Below, piece after piece: positions 8,676 through 18,266 of a stretch of 64,000 bases of DNA; position 1 is the stretch's first letter, and each line of letters begins with the position of its first letter. Location of the stretch: assembly GCF_030131845.1 (NCBI RefSeq), contig NZ_JASKYM010000005.1:62001-126000 (forward strand), written 5' to 3'. The notes under the pieces are model-generated. The model did no database searches. It was not told the DNA's origin and saw only the letters and a list, made by a program, of their open reading frames with translations. The translations under genes and the position numbers were made by a program. The DNA comes from Romboutsia sedimentorum (GTDB lineage: Bacteria; Bacillota; Clostridia; Peptostreptococcales; Peptostreptococcaceae).

Positions 8676-9104
8676 ATGAAAAATGTAATTTTTATGGGAA
8701 AGACAGGTAGTGGAAAAACAACTTTATGCCAAAAGCTAGATGAGTTAGAGCTTAAATATAAAAAAACACAATCAGTAGAAATTTACAATAATGCAATAGA
8801 CACTCCTGGTGAGTATATGGAAAACAGATCATTATACAATGCTTTAATAACAACAGCAGTAGATGCAAAAGTTATAGCGATAGTATATGACTGCACACAA
8901 GAAGAAAATTATATAGCACCAGGTTTTGCAAGTATATTTTGCAAAGAAGTAATAGGTATTATAACTAAGATTAATAATGCTGATAGTGAAAACGATATTA
9001 ACATAGCACAAGAAAGATTAGAAATGGCAGGCGTTAATAAAATATTTAAAGTAGACACTATTGATAATATAGGTATAGAGGAATTACTTAAATATCTAAG
9101 TTAA
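8676..9104 (+). CDS. eutP: EutP, P-loop NTPase/acetate kinase-like
   Basis: A 142-residue P-loop protein with Walker A GKTGSGKTT at residues 8-16, the DTPGEY switch-like motif and the guanine-type ITKIN motif. EutP/PduV family members are associated with microcompartments and EutP has been reported to have acetate kinase activity, which would make ATP from the acetyl phosphate produced by PduL. The length and motifs are complete. It lies between eutS and eutV. Confidence 0.92.
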   Translation: MKNVIFMGKTGSGKTTLCQKLDELELKYKKTQSVEIYNNAIDTPGEYMENRSLYNALITTAVDAKVIAIVYDCTQEENYIAPGFASIFCKEVIGIITKINNADSENDINIAQERLEMAGVNKIFKVDTIDNIGIEELLKYLS

Positions 9105-9160
9105 TTTTAAAACACATATTAATAAAAGTGTTGTTAAGACCTTTAAGTGAGGTGGAATAT

Positions 9161-9736
9161 ATGGCTAAAAAAATATTGTTAGTGGATGACGAGCCACTTA
9201 TAAGAATGGATATAAAAGATTTATTAGAAGAGCGAGGATATGAAATAGTAGGAGAAGCTTGCGATGGATTTGAAGCTGTTGAAAGTTGTAAGAAATACAA
9301 TCCAGACTTAGTAATCATGGATATAGATATGCCAATACTAGATGGAATAAAAGCAGGAAAAATAATAGCTAAAGAAAATTTAGCTGGAGGAGTGCTTTTA
9401 CTAACTTCTTTTGAGGATAGTGAATATATCGAAAAAGCTAAAAGTATTGGTGCATTTGGATACTTAGTAAAACCTGCTAATGAAAAAGTACTTATACCTA
9501 CTATAGAAATGTGCTTATCGAAGGTAAATGAATTTGAAAAAATGAAAAAAGATTTAGATAACATAAATTCTAAATTGGTAGAAAGAAAAGTAATAGAAAG
9601 AGCAAAAGGCATACTTACTAGAGAATTTAAAATAGGTGAAGATGAAGCTTATAATAGAATTAGAAAACTTAGTATGGACAAAAGAACTACTATGCTTGAG
9701 ATAGCTAAAATGATTATTATTGGATATGATGAATAA
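9161..9736 (+). CDS. eutV: Response regulator EutV with ANTAR RNA-binding domain
   Basis: A 191-residue regulator. The receiver domain runs from about residue 1 to 120 (LLVDDEPLIRMD, phospho-acceptor Asp in VIMDIDMPILDG, LLLTS, Lys in YLVKPAN). A short coiled coil and a C-terminal ANTAR domain follow (ERAKGILTREFKIGEDEAY, MLEIAKMI). When phosphorylated by EutW, EutV dimerises and binds the dual hairpins in the eut leaders to prevent termination. The ATG at 9161 follows GAGGTGG; an in-frame start at 9128 lacks a site. Its 3' end overlaps eutW. Three target leaders lie in this window. Confidence 0.95.
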   Translation: MAKKILLVDDEPLIRMDIKDLLEERGYEIVGEACDGFEAVESCKKYNPDLVIMDIDMPILDGIKAGKIIAKENLAGGVLLLTSFEDSEYIEKAKSIGAFGYLVKPANEKVLIPTIEMCLSKVNEFEKMKKDLDNINSKLVERKVIERAKGILTREFKIGEDEAYNRIRKLSMDKRTTMLEIAKMIIIGYDE

Positions 9737-11144
9737 TACAATAAGCAAAATATGTATAGAAAACACCTATTTGAATGAAGAGCAAGTTGAAAAAATTATA
9801 GAGGTTTCAAAATCATTAGAACTGATGGCAAATTTCTATGAAAGTGATGTTTTTATAGATGTGTTAAGCAAAAATAAAAATGAAGCTTTAGTAGTGTGTC
9901 ATGGTAAACCACAAAACAAGTCACTTTATAGTGAAAACGTCGTAGGTAAGAAGGCATTAAATGAAAATGAGCCAGGAGTAATAAAAACTCTAAATTTAGG
10001 AATTACAACAAGGGATATAAAAGCTCTAACTCAAGAATACAAGTTAGTACAACAGACAATTCAACCAATAGCCCTAGAAAATGAAGTTATAGGAGTATTG
10101 ATTGTAGAAAAAGATATAAGTAACGAGTTAAAAAATGAATTTGATATAAATCAAAATAACAAAACTCAAAGTGAAAAGTCACATGAATTTATAAACTTAA
10201 TAAAAAATAATAATTTTTTAACTGATAATTTAAATTCTGCTATACTTATATTTGATAAAAATGGAACACTAAAGATAAAAAATAAAAATGCAGTTCAAAT
10301 GTATAAGAAACTAGGATTCATATGTGATATACAAGATATGCATTATAATGATTTATATATAGAACATGAAAAGTTTGAACAAATTTTATTGAATGAAAAC
10401 TATGATGAGACTAATGAGGTTTGTATAGACACATTATTTTTCAAAATAAAGACAATCCATATCAAAGATGATGAGTTTAAGATTGTAAAAATAATAGAAG
10501 ACATAAGTGACTTAAAACAAAAGGAAGCTGAACTTGTGCTTAAATCAGTGGCTATAAGAGAAGCACATCATAGAGTTAAAAATAATCTTTATACAGTTAT
10601 ATCGCTGCTTAAAAAACAAAGTAGGATATCTAATAATGAAGAAGTTAAGAATTGCTTAGACAATATAACTAATAGAGTATTTGCAATATTATCAACACAC
10701 CATTTATTATCTAAAGAACTTGATAATAATATATCTGTGATAGATGCTATAAATTTATTAGTAAGCAATATCCAAGGTGGCTATTGTGATAATAAAGATA
10801 TAAATATCTATATAAGTGGTGAAGATTTTAAAATAAGTGGAGAAAAAGCAACTGCGCTTTTGTTAGTCATGAATGAGGTTATACAAAACTGTTATGATCA
10901 TGCGTTTTTAGATAAGGAAAAAGGCAACATACAAATATTAATAAATGAAGAAGATGAATATAAAAACATAGCAGTAATAGATAATGGAATAGGATTTACC
11001 AATGAAAATTCAGATAAAAAAAGTCTAGGAACTTTTATAATAGATAGCTATATGAATCAAGTATTAAAAGGTAGTATTGAAAGACTATCAAATGAAAATG
11101 GTACAAAGGTTTTACTTAAAATACCATCACAAATCAATATTTAA
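9726..11144 (+). CDS. eutW: Ethanolamine sensor histidine kinase EutW
   Basis: About 472 residues. The N-terminal GAF/PAS-like pocdA-type sensor region (residues ~15-150) and a PAS-like region precede a HisKA_2-type dimerisation box (REAHHRVKNNLYTVISLLKK, phospho-acceptor His). The HATPase region has the N-box NEVIQNCYDHAF and the G-box DNGIGF. No membrane segment is visible, fitting a cytosolic ethanolamine sensor. The start is uncertain: in-frame TTG 9720 and ATG 9726/9729 all overlap the eutV stop, implying translational coupling. Confidence 0.93.
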   Translation: MMNNTISKICIENTYLNEEQVEKIIEVSKSLELMANFYESDVFIDVLSKNKNEALVVCHGKPQNKSLYSENVVGKKALNENEPGVIKTLNLGITTRDIKALTQEYKLVQQTIQPIALENEVIGVLIVEKDISNELKNEFDINQNNKTQSEKSHEFINLIKNNNFLTDNLNSAILIFDKNGTLKIKNKNAVQMYKKLGFICDIQDMHYNDLYIEHEKFEQILLNENYDETNEVCIDTLFFKIKTIHIKDDEFKIVKIIEDISDLKQKEAELVLKSVAIREAHHRVKNNLYTVISLLKKQSRISNNEEVKNCLDNITNRVFAILSTHHLLSKELDNNISVIDAINLLVSNIQGGYCDNKDINIYISGEDFKISGEKATALLLVMNEVIQNCYDHAFLDKEKGNIQILINEEDEYKNIAVIDNGIGFTNENSDKKSLGTFIIDSYMNQVLKGSIERLSNENGTKVLLKIPSQINI

Positions 11145-11157
11145 AACTAATAACTTA

Positions 11158-11295
11158 ACTACGAAGTAGTAGTATTAATTGAGCAAAGAGGCTTAAGGTT
11201 GTTAATAGAGTAAGTGAATTTAAAAGAAATTATATTAATTTATAATTTGAATTTCACTTATATTTATTATAACTTTGAGCCTCTTTGCTTGTTTA
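11158..11295 (+). promoter_or_regulatory. ANTAR (EutV) antitermination leader of eutA
   Basis: Hairpin 2 is GAGC-AAAGAG-GCTT (11181-11194), with A1 and G4 in the hexaloop. It overlaps the arm GCAAAGAGGCT, which pairs with AGCCTCTTTGC ending at 11288, followed by a T-rich run. Hairpin 1 (ACTAC-GAAGTA-GTAGT, 11158-11173) keeps G4 but has G rather than A at loop position 1. A long internal inverted repeat (around 11212-11259) fills the terminator loop. No promoter is evident, so this site probably controls read-through from eutW into eutA onward. Confidence 0.8.
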
Positions 11296-11326
11296 AAACA
11301 TACTTTAAATCTTAGGAGGTGAAAAA

Positions 11327-12760
11327 ATGAGAGAAGAGTTATTAAGTGTTGGAATTGATATTGGAACAAGTACTACTCAATTGATTTTTTCTAAATTGAT
11401 AGTAGAAAACACTGCATCTAGTTTTTCAGTACCTAGAATAAGTATTGTAGATAAACAAATAATTTACAAAAGTGAAGTTTACTTTACTCCTCTTATTTCA
11501 AACAATGAAATTAATGGAGAAAAGATAAAAGAGATTGTTGAATTTGAATATAAAAAAGCAAATATAAACAAAAAAGATATACATACTGGAGCAGTTATAA
11601 TAACTGGTGAAACAGCTAGAAAAGAAAATGCTAATGATGTATTGCATACCTTAAGTGGATTTGCAGGAGATTTTGTAGTTGCAACAGCAGGACCAGACCT
11701 TGAAAGCATAATATCAGGAAAAGGTGCAGGAGCACATATATATTCAAAAGAACATTCAACAACTGTTGTAAATGTAGATGTAGGCGGTGGAACTAGCAAT
11801 ATAGCATCATTTAAAAGAGGTGAAGTAATTGATACTGGATGCCTTGATATAGGTGGAAGACTTATAAAAGTGGATAAAAGTAGTAAAAAAATTACTTATA
11901 TATCGCCTAAGATAGAAAAAATTATAAATGATAAAAATTTAAATCTTCAAATAGGAACTATAGCTACTATTAAAAATACAAAGCCAATAATAGACATGAT
12001 GGTTGATTTGCTTATACAAAGTATTGGACTTAAGGAAAAGGGTAACTTGTTTGATTTTATAGTAACTAATAAGTCTATAAAATTAAATGATGAAATAAAA
12101 AATGTTTCATTCTCAGGTGGAGTAGCGGATTATGTTTACTTTGATGGAGTAATAGATGACTATTTTAAATATGGAGATTTAGGTGTTTTACTAGGTCAAG
12201 CTATTAAAAATTGTGAGGCACTTAAAAGAGTAAATGTAATTAAGTCATTAGAAACGATAAGAGCTACTGTAGTAGGTGCAGGGTCTCACACTACAGAAGT
12301 AAGTGGAAGTACTATAACCTATACACATGAAGCTTTTCCTATTAAGAATTTACCAGTTTTAAAGCTATCATTAGATGAAGAAGCTGGAAGTTCATTACAA
12401 ATAAGTGAGGCTATAAAAAATAAACTTAGTTGGTTTAAATTAGAAAATGATCTTCAAAAAGTTGCGATTGCTATACAAGGTAAGCCAAATCCTACTTTTT
12501 TAGATATACAAGAATATGCTAGTGGTTTTGTAAATGGAATGAAAGAACTTATAGAAAATGAATTACCATTTATAGTAATAGTTGAAAGTGATATGGCAAA
12601 AGTTTTAGGACAAGCCATATATGCACTACTAAATTATGAAAAAGATATTGTTTGTATAGACAGTATTAAAGTTGAAAATGGTGATTACATTGACATTGGA
12701 AAACCAATAGCTGAAGGAAAAGTTTTACCAGTGGTAATAAAAACATTAGTTTTTAATTAA
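11327..12760 (+). CDS. eutA: Ethanolamine ammonia-lyase reactivating factor EutA
   Basis: A 477-residue actin-fold ATPase that exchanges damaged cobalamin in ethanolamine ammonia-lyase for fresh adenosylcobalamin. Phosphate-loop motifs are [15 protein letters not shown] at the N-terminus and [14 protein letters not shown] in the middle, with GGVADYVYF and [15 protein letters not shown] typical of EutA. The ATG follows AGGAGGTG. It is first in the structural part of the operon, behind the third ANTAR leader and 16 nt before eutB. Confidence 0.95.
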   Translation: MREELLSVGIDIGTSTTQLIFSKLIVENTASSFSVPRISIVDKQIIYKSEVYFTPLISNNEINGEKIKEIVEFEYKKANINKKDIHTGAVIITGETARKENANDVLHTLSGFAGDFVVATAGPDLESIISGKGAGAHIYSKEHSTTVVNVDVGGGTSNIASFKRGEVIDTGCLDIGGRLIKVDKSSKKITYISPKIEKIINDKNLNLQIGTIATIKNTKPIIDMMVDLLIQSIGLKEKGNLFDFIVTNKSIKLNDEIKNVSFSGGVADYVYFDGVIDDYFKYGDLGVLLGQAIKNCEALKRVNVIKSLETIRATVVGAGSHTTEVSGSTITYTHEAFPIKNLPVLKLSLDEEAGSSLQISEAIKNKLSWFKLENDLQKVAIAIQGKPNPTFLDIQEYASGFVNGMKELIENELPFIVIVESDMAKVLGQAIYALLNYEKDIVCIDSIKVENGDYIDIGKPIAEGKVLPVVIKTLVFN

Positions 12761-12776
12761 TAGAGGAGGTAAGTAA

Positions 12777-14141
12777 ATGATTTTAAAAACAAAATTATTT
12801 GGACGTACTTATCAGTTTAAAGGATTATATGATGTAATGGCCAAAGCTAATGAAGAAAAATCAGGAGATAAATTAGCAGGTGTTGCTGCTGAATCTGCTG
12901 AAGAAAGAGTTGCAGCTAAAGTTGTTTTAGCTGAGATAAAATTAGAAGATATAAGAAATAACCCAGCTGTTCCTTACGAAATAGATGAGGTAACTAGAAT
13001 AATACAAGATGATGTTAATGAAAAGATATATGAAGAAATAAAAGACTTTACAGTGTCAGAATTTAGAGAGTGGATATTAGATAGCAATACTACTACTGCT
13101 GATTTATCAAGAATATCAAGAGGTTTAACTTCTGAAATGATAGCAGCAGTTACTAAGCTAATGTCAAATATGGATTTAGTATATGCAGCTAAAAAAATAG
13201 TAGTAAAAGCTCATTGTAATACAACAATAGGAGAGCCAGGAACTTTATCTGCAAGACTTCAACCAAATCATCCAACAGATGACCCAGACGGAATACTTGC
13301 ATCATTACTTGAAGGATTAACTTATGGTATAGGTGATGCTGTACTTGGACTTAATCCAGTTGATGATTCAGTTGAGAGTGTAAATAAAGTACTTAAAAGA
13401 TTTGATGAGGTTAAACGTAAATTTGATATACCAACTCAAATATGTGTACTTGCACACGTTACAACTCAAATGGAAGCAGTAAAACAAGGTGCTCCAACAG
13501 ACCTTATATTCCAATCTATAGCGGGTTCTGAAAAAGGAAATGAAGCTTTTGGATTTAATGCACAAACAATAGAAGATGCTAGACAATTAATGTTAAAGCA
13601 AGGAACTTGTACAGGACCAAATGTAATGTACTTTGAAACAGGACAAGGTTCAGAATTGTCTTCAGAAGCTCATCATGGAATAGACCAGGTTACTATGGAA
13701 GCTAGATGTTATGGATTTGCAAAGAGATTTAGCCCATTTTTAGTTAACACAGTTGTAGGATTTATAGGACCTGAATACTTATATGATGCAAAGCAAGTTA
13801 CAAGAGCTGGACTTGAAGATCACTTTATGGGTAAATTAAGCGGATTACCAATGGGTGTTGATGCTTGTTATACAAACCATATGAAAGCAGATCAAAATGA
13901 TATAGAAAATTTAGCAGTATTATTAACAGCAGCAGGATGTACATACTTTATGGGAATACCTCATGGAGATGATGTAATGCTTAACTACCAAACAACTGGA
14001 TATCATGAAACAGCAGCTTTAAGAGAAATGTTTGGTTTAACTGCAATAAAAGAGTTTGATGAGTGGATGGAAAAGATGGAATTCAGTAAAAATGGTAAGT
14101 TAACTGAAAAAGCTGGAGATGCATCTATATTATTAGGATAG
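12777..14141 (+). CDS. eutB: Ethanolamine ammonia-lyase large subunit EutB
   Basis: A 454-residue TIM-barrel catalytic subunit. Together with EutC it converts ethanolamine to acetaldehyde and ammonia by adenosylcobalamin radical chemistry. Diagnostic stretches are KAHCNTTIGEPGTLSARLQP, ILASLLEGLTYGIGDAVLGL, NVMYFETGQGSELSSEAHHG and MGVDACYTNHMKADQND. It has full family length, a GAGGAGG ribosome site, and is followed by eutC after 12 nt. Confidence 0.97.
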   Translation: MILKTKLFGRTYQFKGLYDVMAKANEEKSGDKLAGVAAESAEERVAAKVVLAEIKLEDIRNNPAVPYEIDEVTRIIQDDVNEKIYEEIKDFTVSEFREWILDSNTTTADLSRISRGLTSEMIAAVTKLMSNMDLVYAAKKIVVKAHCNTTIGEPGTLSARLQPNHPTDDPDGILASLLEGLTYGIGDAVLGLNPVDDSVESVNKVLKRFDEVKRKFDIPTQICVLAHVTTQMEAVKQGAPTDLIFQSIAGSEKGNEAFGFNAQTIEDARQLMLKQGTCTGPNVMYFETGQGSELSSEAHHGIDQVTMEARCYGFAKRFSPFLVNTVVGFIGPEYLYDAKQVTRAGLEDHFMGKLSGLPMGVDACYTNHMKADQNDIENLAVLLTAAGCTYFMGIPHGDDVMLNYQTTGYHETAALREMFGLTAIKEFDEWMEKMEFSKNGKLTEKAGDASILLG

Positions 14142-14153
14142 GAGATCTGATTT

Positions 14154-15035
14154 ATGAATGAGAAAGATTTAAAAGCATTAGTTGAACAATTAGTTGGTCA
14201 AATGGTTGGCCAAGTTGATACAGATTCTATAAAAGAGGTTGCAACTAAAGTTAGTGAAAGTATAGTTGATAACAGTGCTTGTATAGACGATATAACAGAA
14301 ATAGATATAAAGAAGCAATTATTAGTTGAAAATCCAGCTGATAAAGAAGCTTATTTAGATATGAAAGCTAAGACTCCAGCAAGATTAGGAACTGGAAGAT
14401 GCGGAGCAAGATATAAAACTATAACTGCGCTAAGAGTAAGAGCTGACCATGCAGCAGCACAAGATTCTGTATTTTCTTATGTGAGTGAAGACTTCATAAA
14501 AGAAAATAATTTGTTTGCAGTAGAAACACTATGTAGTGATAAAGATGAATATTTAACAAGACCAGATCTTGGTAGAAAATTCTCTAGAGAAACAATGCAA
14601 ACTATAAAATCTAAATTTGGTACTAACCAAAAGGTATTACTTATGATAGGAGATGGATTAAGTTCAGCTGCTATAGAAGCTAACTTAAAAGATTGCGTTC
14701 CATCTATAAAACAAGGTTTAAAGATGTATGGAATAGAAGCTGGAGAGTTGTTATTTGTTAAACATTGTAGAGTAGGAGCTATGGATCATATAGGTGAAGA
14801 ATTAGACTGCGATGTTGTATGTATGTTAGTTGGAGAGAGACCAGGTCTTGTTACTGCTGAGTCTATGTCAGCATATATTGCATACAAACCAAAGTTAGGA
14901 ATAGCAGAAGCTAAGAGAACAGTTATATCAAATATCCACAAAGGTGGAACAACTGCTGTTGAAGCAGGGGCTCATATAGCTGAACTTATAAAAACTATGT
15001 TAGATAAAAAAGCTTCAGGAATAGACCTTAAATAA
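14154..15035 (+). CDS. eutC: Ethanolamine ammonia-lyase small subunit EutC
   Basis: A 293-residue cobalamin-binding small subunit, with [71 protein letters not shown] and [20 protein letters not shown] all as in EutC. The N-terminal ~20 residues ([17 protein letters not shown]) form an amphipathic helix followed by a variable linker. This is the region known in enterics to target EutC to the microcompartment lumen. Confidence 0.97.
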   Translation: MNEKDLKALVEQLVGQMVGQVDTDSIKEVATKVSESIVDNSACIDDITEIDIKKQLLVENPADKEAYLDMKAKTPARLGTGRCGARYKTITALRVRADHAAAQDSVFSYVSEDFIKENNLFAVETLCSDKDEYLTRPDLGRKFSRETMQTIKSKFGTNQKVLLMIGDGLSSAAIEANLKDCVPSIKQGLKMYGIEAGELLFVKHCRVGAMDHIGEELDCDVVCMLVGERPGLVTAESMSAYIAYKPKLGIAEAKRTVISNIHKGGTTAVEAGAHIAELIKTMLDKKASGIDLK

Positions 15036-15055
15036 TTAAGTGGAGAGTGTAAATT

Positions 15056-15709
15056 ATGAAAAATGATGTAATTCGTCCTAATATACTAGGAGTTAAAATA
15101 ATTTCAAATATAAGTCCAGAAATGGCACAAAAGTTAGAATTGCAACCACATCAAAAAAGTTTAGGATTAATAACTGCGGATTGTGATGATGTAACTTATA
15201 CTGCACTAGATGAAGCAACAAAAGCATCTGAAGTTGATGTTGTGTATGCAAAATCTATGTATGCAGGAGCAGCTAATGCTTCAACTAAGCTTGCAGGAGA
15301 AGTTTTAGGTATAATAGCAGGACCAAGTCCAGCTGAAGTAAGAAGTGGATTAAATGCAGTAATGGATTTTATGGAATATGGTTCAACATTTATAAGTGCT
15401 AATGATGATGATTCAATAGCATATTATGCACATTGTGTATCAAGAACAGGAACATACCTTTCTAAAGTAGCAGGAATAAAAGAAGGTGAAGCACTAGCTT
15501 ATTTAGTAGCACCACCACTTGAAGCAATGTATGCACTAGATGCAGCTCTTAAAGCAGCGGATGTATCTATGTGTGAATTATTTGCACCTCCAACTGAAAC
15601 AAACTTCGGTGGAGCATTACTTACAGGTTCTCAGTCAGCTTGCAAAGCAGCATGTGATGCTTTTGCAGAAGCAGTAAAAGCTGTTGCAGATAACCCAACA
15701 GGATTCTAG
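15056..15709 (+). CDS. eutL: Microcompartment shell protein EutL
   Basis: A 217-residue tandem-BMC trimeric shell protein (pseudohexamer with a gated pore). The motifs NDVIRPNILGVKIISNISPEM, VYAKSMYAGAANAST, GPSPAEVRSGL and LVAPPLEAMYALDAALKAADV are typical of EutL. The length is that of the family. It lies 20 nt after eutC. Confidence 0.96.
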   Translation: MKNDVIRPNILGVKIISNISPEMAQKLELQPHQKSLGLITADCDDVTYTALDEATKASEVDVVYAKSMYAGAANASTKLAGEVLGIIAGPSPAEVRSGLNAVMDFMEYGSTFISANDDDSIAYYAHCVSRTGTYLSKVAGIKEGEALAYLVAPPLEAMYALDAALKAADVSMCELFAPPTETNFGGALLTGSQSACKAACDAFAEAVKAVADNPTGF

Positions 15710-15718
15710 GATAAATAA

Positions 15719-16303
15719 ATGATTAATGCATTAGGTTTAGTAGAAGTAATAGGTTATGTTGCTGCGATAGAAGCGTGTGATGTTTGTTTAAAGTCTGCTA
15801 ACGTACACTTAGTTGGTATTGACAAGGTTGGAAGTGGGATTGTGACAGTAAGTGTAACAGGTGATGTTGGAGCAGTTAAGTCAGCAGTAGAAAGTGCCCA
15901 AGCATCTGTATCTAGAATTGGAAGCCTAAGATCAACTCATGTTATACCACGATTACATCAAGATGTAGTTGAGGCTTTATTTAAAAAAGAGGAAAATAAA
16001 GAAAATTTTAGTGAAGAAGATACTACTCAAATTAAAATAAATGAAGCAATTTTACTTAAAGAGGATCTTGAAAAAGAAATTCAGAGTGAAGTTTTAAATA
16101 ACGAATTAGAAAATATAAATGAAAATAAAACAAATGAAAATAACACAAATGAAGATAAAGATGATTTATCTAAAATGAGTGTTAAAGAACTTAAAACCTT
16201 AATTAAAAAATTAGATAATTCAATTACTCATAAGAATTTAAATTCTTTAAGAAAAGAAGATTTAATAGATATGGTTGAAAAGTTTAACAGAGAGGATAAA
16301 TAA
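15719..16303 (+). CDS. BMC shell protein with C-terminal SAP-like tail (EutK-like role)
   Basis: A 194-residue protein. The first ~95 residues are a canonical BMC domain (ALGLVEVIGYVAAIEACDVC, SVTGDVGAVKSAVESA, STHVIPRLHQDV). An acidic/Asn-rich linker (about 95-150) and a small C-terminal helical domain follow (MSVKELKTLIKKL ... NLNSLRKEDLIDMVEKF). That domain reads like a SAP or Rho-N nucleic-acid-binding fold. Enteric EutK has a BMC domain fused to a C-terminal helical nucleic-acid-binding-like domain, so this may be a functional analogue with a different tail. Its stop lies 2 nt before eutE. Confidence 0.8.
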   Translation: MINALGLVEVIGYVAAIEACDVCLKSANVHLVGIDKVGSGIVTVSVTGDVGAVKSAVESAQASVSRIGSLRSTHVIPRLHQDVVEALFKKEENKENFSEEDTTQIKINEAILLKEDLEKEIQSEVLNNELENINENKTNENNTNEDKDDLSKMSVKELKTLIKKLDNSITHKNLNSLRKEDLIDMVEKFNREDK

Positions 16304-16305
16304 TT

Positions 16306-17775
16306 ATGACACTTCTAGATAAAGATTTAGTATCTATACAAGAAGTTAGAACTCTTGTTAGAAAAGCAAAAGATGCCCAAAAGATATTAGCTAATATGAA
16401 CCAAGAACAAATAGATAAAATTGTTAAGGCGATAGCTGATGCAGGGTATGAAAATGCAACTAAGTTAGCAAAAATGGCTAATACAGAAACAGGATTTGGA
16501 AAATGGGAAGATAAAATAGTAAAAAATACTTTTGCATCTAAAGTAGTTTATGAAACTTTAAAGGATACAAAAACTGTTGGAATAATTTGTGAAGATAAAG
16601 AAAATAAAACTGTTGACATAGCTACACCAGTTGGAGTTGTTGCAGGAATTATTCCTTCAACAAACCCAACATCAACAGTTATATATAAGACTATGATATC
16701 TATAAAGTCAGGAAATGCAATAGTTTTTTCACCACATCCAAACGCAAAAGAATGTATACTTGAAACTGTTAAGTTAATATGTGAAGCTGCAGTAAATGCA
16801 GGCTGTCCAAGTGATGCTATAGCATGTATTACTGTACCAAGTTTACAAGGAACTAATGAATTAATGAAGCATAAAGATACTAACTTAATATTAGCAACTG
16901 GTGGAGAAGCAATGGTTAAAGCAGCTTATTCATCAGGAACACCAGCAATAGGTGTTGGACCAGGAAATGGACCAGCTTTTATAGATAAAAGTGCAGATAT
17001 CAAATTAGCAGTTAAAAGAATATTAGATTCTAAAACTTTTGATAATGGTACTATATGTGCATCAGAACAATCAATAATAGTAGAAAAGTCTATGGAAGAA
17101 ATTGTTGTAGATGAACTTAAAAGTCAAAATGCTTATTTCTTAAATGAAGAAGAAAGTAAAACTTTATCTAAGTTTATAATGAGAGCAAATGGAAGTATGA
17201 ATCCACAAATAGTTGGTAAAAGTGTTCAAACAATATGTGAACTAGCTAAGTTAAGTAATGTACCTAAAAATAGCAGAGTTTTAATAGCTAGAGAAAATAA
17301 AGTTGGGCATAATGTAGCTTATTCTAGAGAAAAGCTTACACCAATTCTTGCGTTTTATATAGAAGAAAATGTAGAAGCGGTAATGAGTAGAAGTAAAGAG
17401 ATATTGTTAAATGAAGGTGCAGGACATACTTTCTCAATGCATGCAAATGATGAATCACTAGTAAAGAAATTTGCACTTAATATGCCAGTATCTAGAATAC
17501 TTGTAAATACTCCGTCAGCACTTGGTGGAATAGGTGGTTCAACTAATTTAATACCAGCTTTAACATTAGGTTGTGGAGCAATTGGTGGAAGTTCAACTTC
17601 AAATAATATAGGACCACTAGATCTTATAAATATAAAAAAGATTGCATATGGAGTTAAAGAAATAGAACAACTTAGGGGAAATGAGCCTAAGATTGAAGCG
17701 TCAATGTTTGAATCAATGGATAAAGAAGAATTAATAAACTTATTAGTAAAAAAAATAGTACAAGAATTAAATTAA
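16306..17775 (+). CDS. eutE: Acylating acetaldehyde dehydrogenase EutE
   Basis: A 489-residue CoA-acylating aldehyde dehydrogenase converting acetaldehyde to acetyl-CoA with NAD+. The motifs are GVVAGIIPSTNPTSTVIYK, ATGGEAMVKAAYSSGTPAIG and the nucleophilic Cys in FDNGTICASEQS. A C-terminal extension ends in an amphipathic helix (MDKEELINLLVKKIVQELN) that looks like an encapsulation peptide; the N-terminus also carries a helix. The whole catalytic domain is intact. Confidence 0.95.
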   Translation: MTLLDKDLVSIQEVRTLVRKAKDAQKILANMNQEQIDKIVKAIADAGYENATKLAKMANTETGFGKWEDKIVKNTFASKVVYETLKDTKTVGIICEDKENKTVDIATPVGVVAGIIPSTNPTSTVIYKTMISIKSGNAIVFSPHPNAKECILETVKLICEAAVNAGCPSDAIACITVPSLQGTNELMKHKDTNLILATGGEAMVKAAYSSGTPAIGVGPGNGPAFIDKSADIKLAVKRILDSKTFDNGTICASEQSIIVEKSMEEIVVDELKSQNAYFLNEEESKTLSKFIMRANGSMNPQIVGKSVQTICELAKLSNVPKNSRVLIARENKVGHNVAYSREKLTPILAFYIEENVEAVMSRSKEILLNEGAGHTFSMHANDESLVKKFALNMPVSRILVNTPSALGGIGGSTNLIPALTLGCGAIGGSSTSNNIGPLDLINIKKIAYGVKEIEQLRGNEPKIEASMFESMDKEELINLLVKKIVQELN

Positions 17776-17839
17776 TAAAGTATACAAGTTATAGTGAAGA
17801 ATTAAATAATATTAATATAAAATTTTGGAGGTAATTGTT

Positions 17840-18127
17840 ATGGCAAACGCAAACGCATTAGGAATGATAGAGACTAAAGGATTAGTAGGAGCAATAGAAG
17901 CAGCAGATGCAATGGTTAAGGCTGCAAATGTTCAACTAGTAGGAAAAGAGCAAGTAGGTGGAGGATTAGTAACAGTAATGGTAAGAGGAGATGTTGGAGC
18001 TGTTAAAGCTGCTACAGATGCAGGAGCTGCCGCTGCTGAAAGAGTTGGAGAATTAGTATCAGTTCACGTTATACCAAGACCACACTTTGAAGTAGATGCT
18101 ATATTACCAAAAGTATCTGCTGAGTAA
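17840..18127 (+). CDS. eutM: Major hexameric shell protein EutM
   Basis: A 95-residue canonical BMC-domain hexamer former ([55 protein letters not shown]). The ATG at 17840 follows TTTTGGAGG, an unusually strong site fitting the abundant shell component. A strong hairpin lies after it. Confidence 0.96.
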   Translation: MANANALGMIETKGLVGAIEAADAMVKAANVQLVGKEQVGGGLVTVMVRGDVGAVKAATDAGAAAAERVGELVSVHVIPRPHFEVDAILPKVSAE

Positions 18128-18209
18128 TTAAAAAAATAATATATAATTTTATTTCATTAAATCATATAAAAATAAAAATTTCTAAATGATAGTGAAGTTA
18201 ATTTTGATA

Positions 18210-18241
18210 AAAATGTGCTACCAAATACGGTAGCACATTTT
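18210..18241 (+). terminator. Terminator-like hairpin between eutM and eutT
   Basis: A perfect 13 bp stem (AAAATGTGCTACC with GGTAGCACATTTT) and a 6 nt loop, but only a short T tract. It may attenuate expression downstream of the abundant shell gene or stabilise the eutM message. Confidence 0.6.
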
Positions 18242-18266
18242 ATCCATCTGATAGGAGATGTGATAA

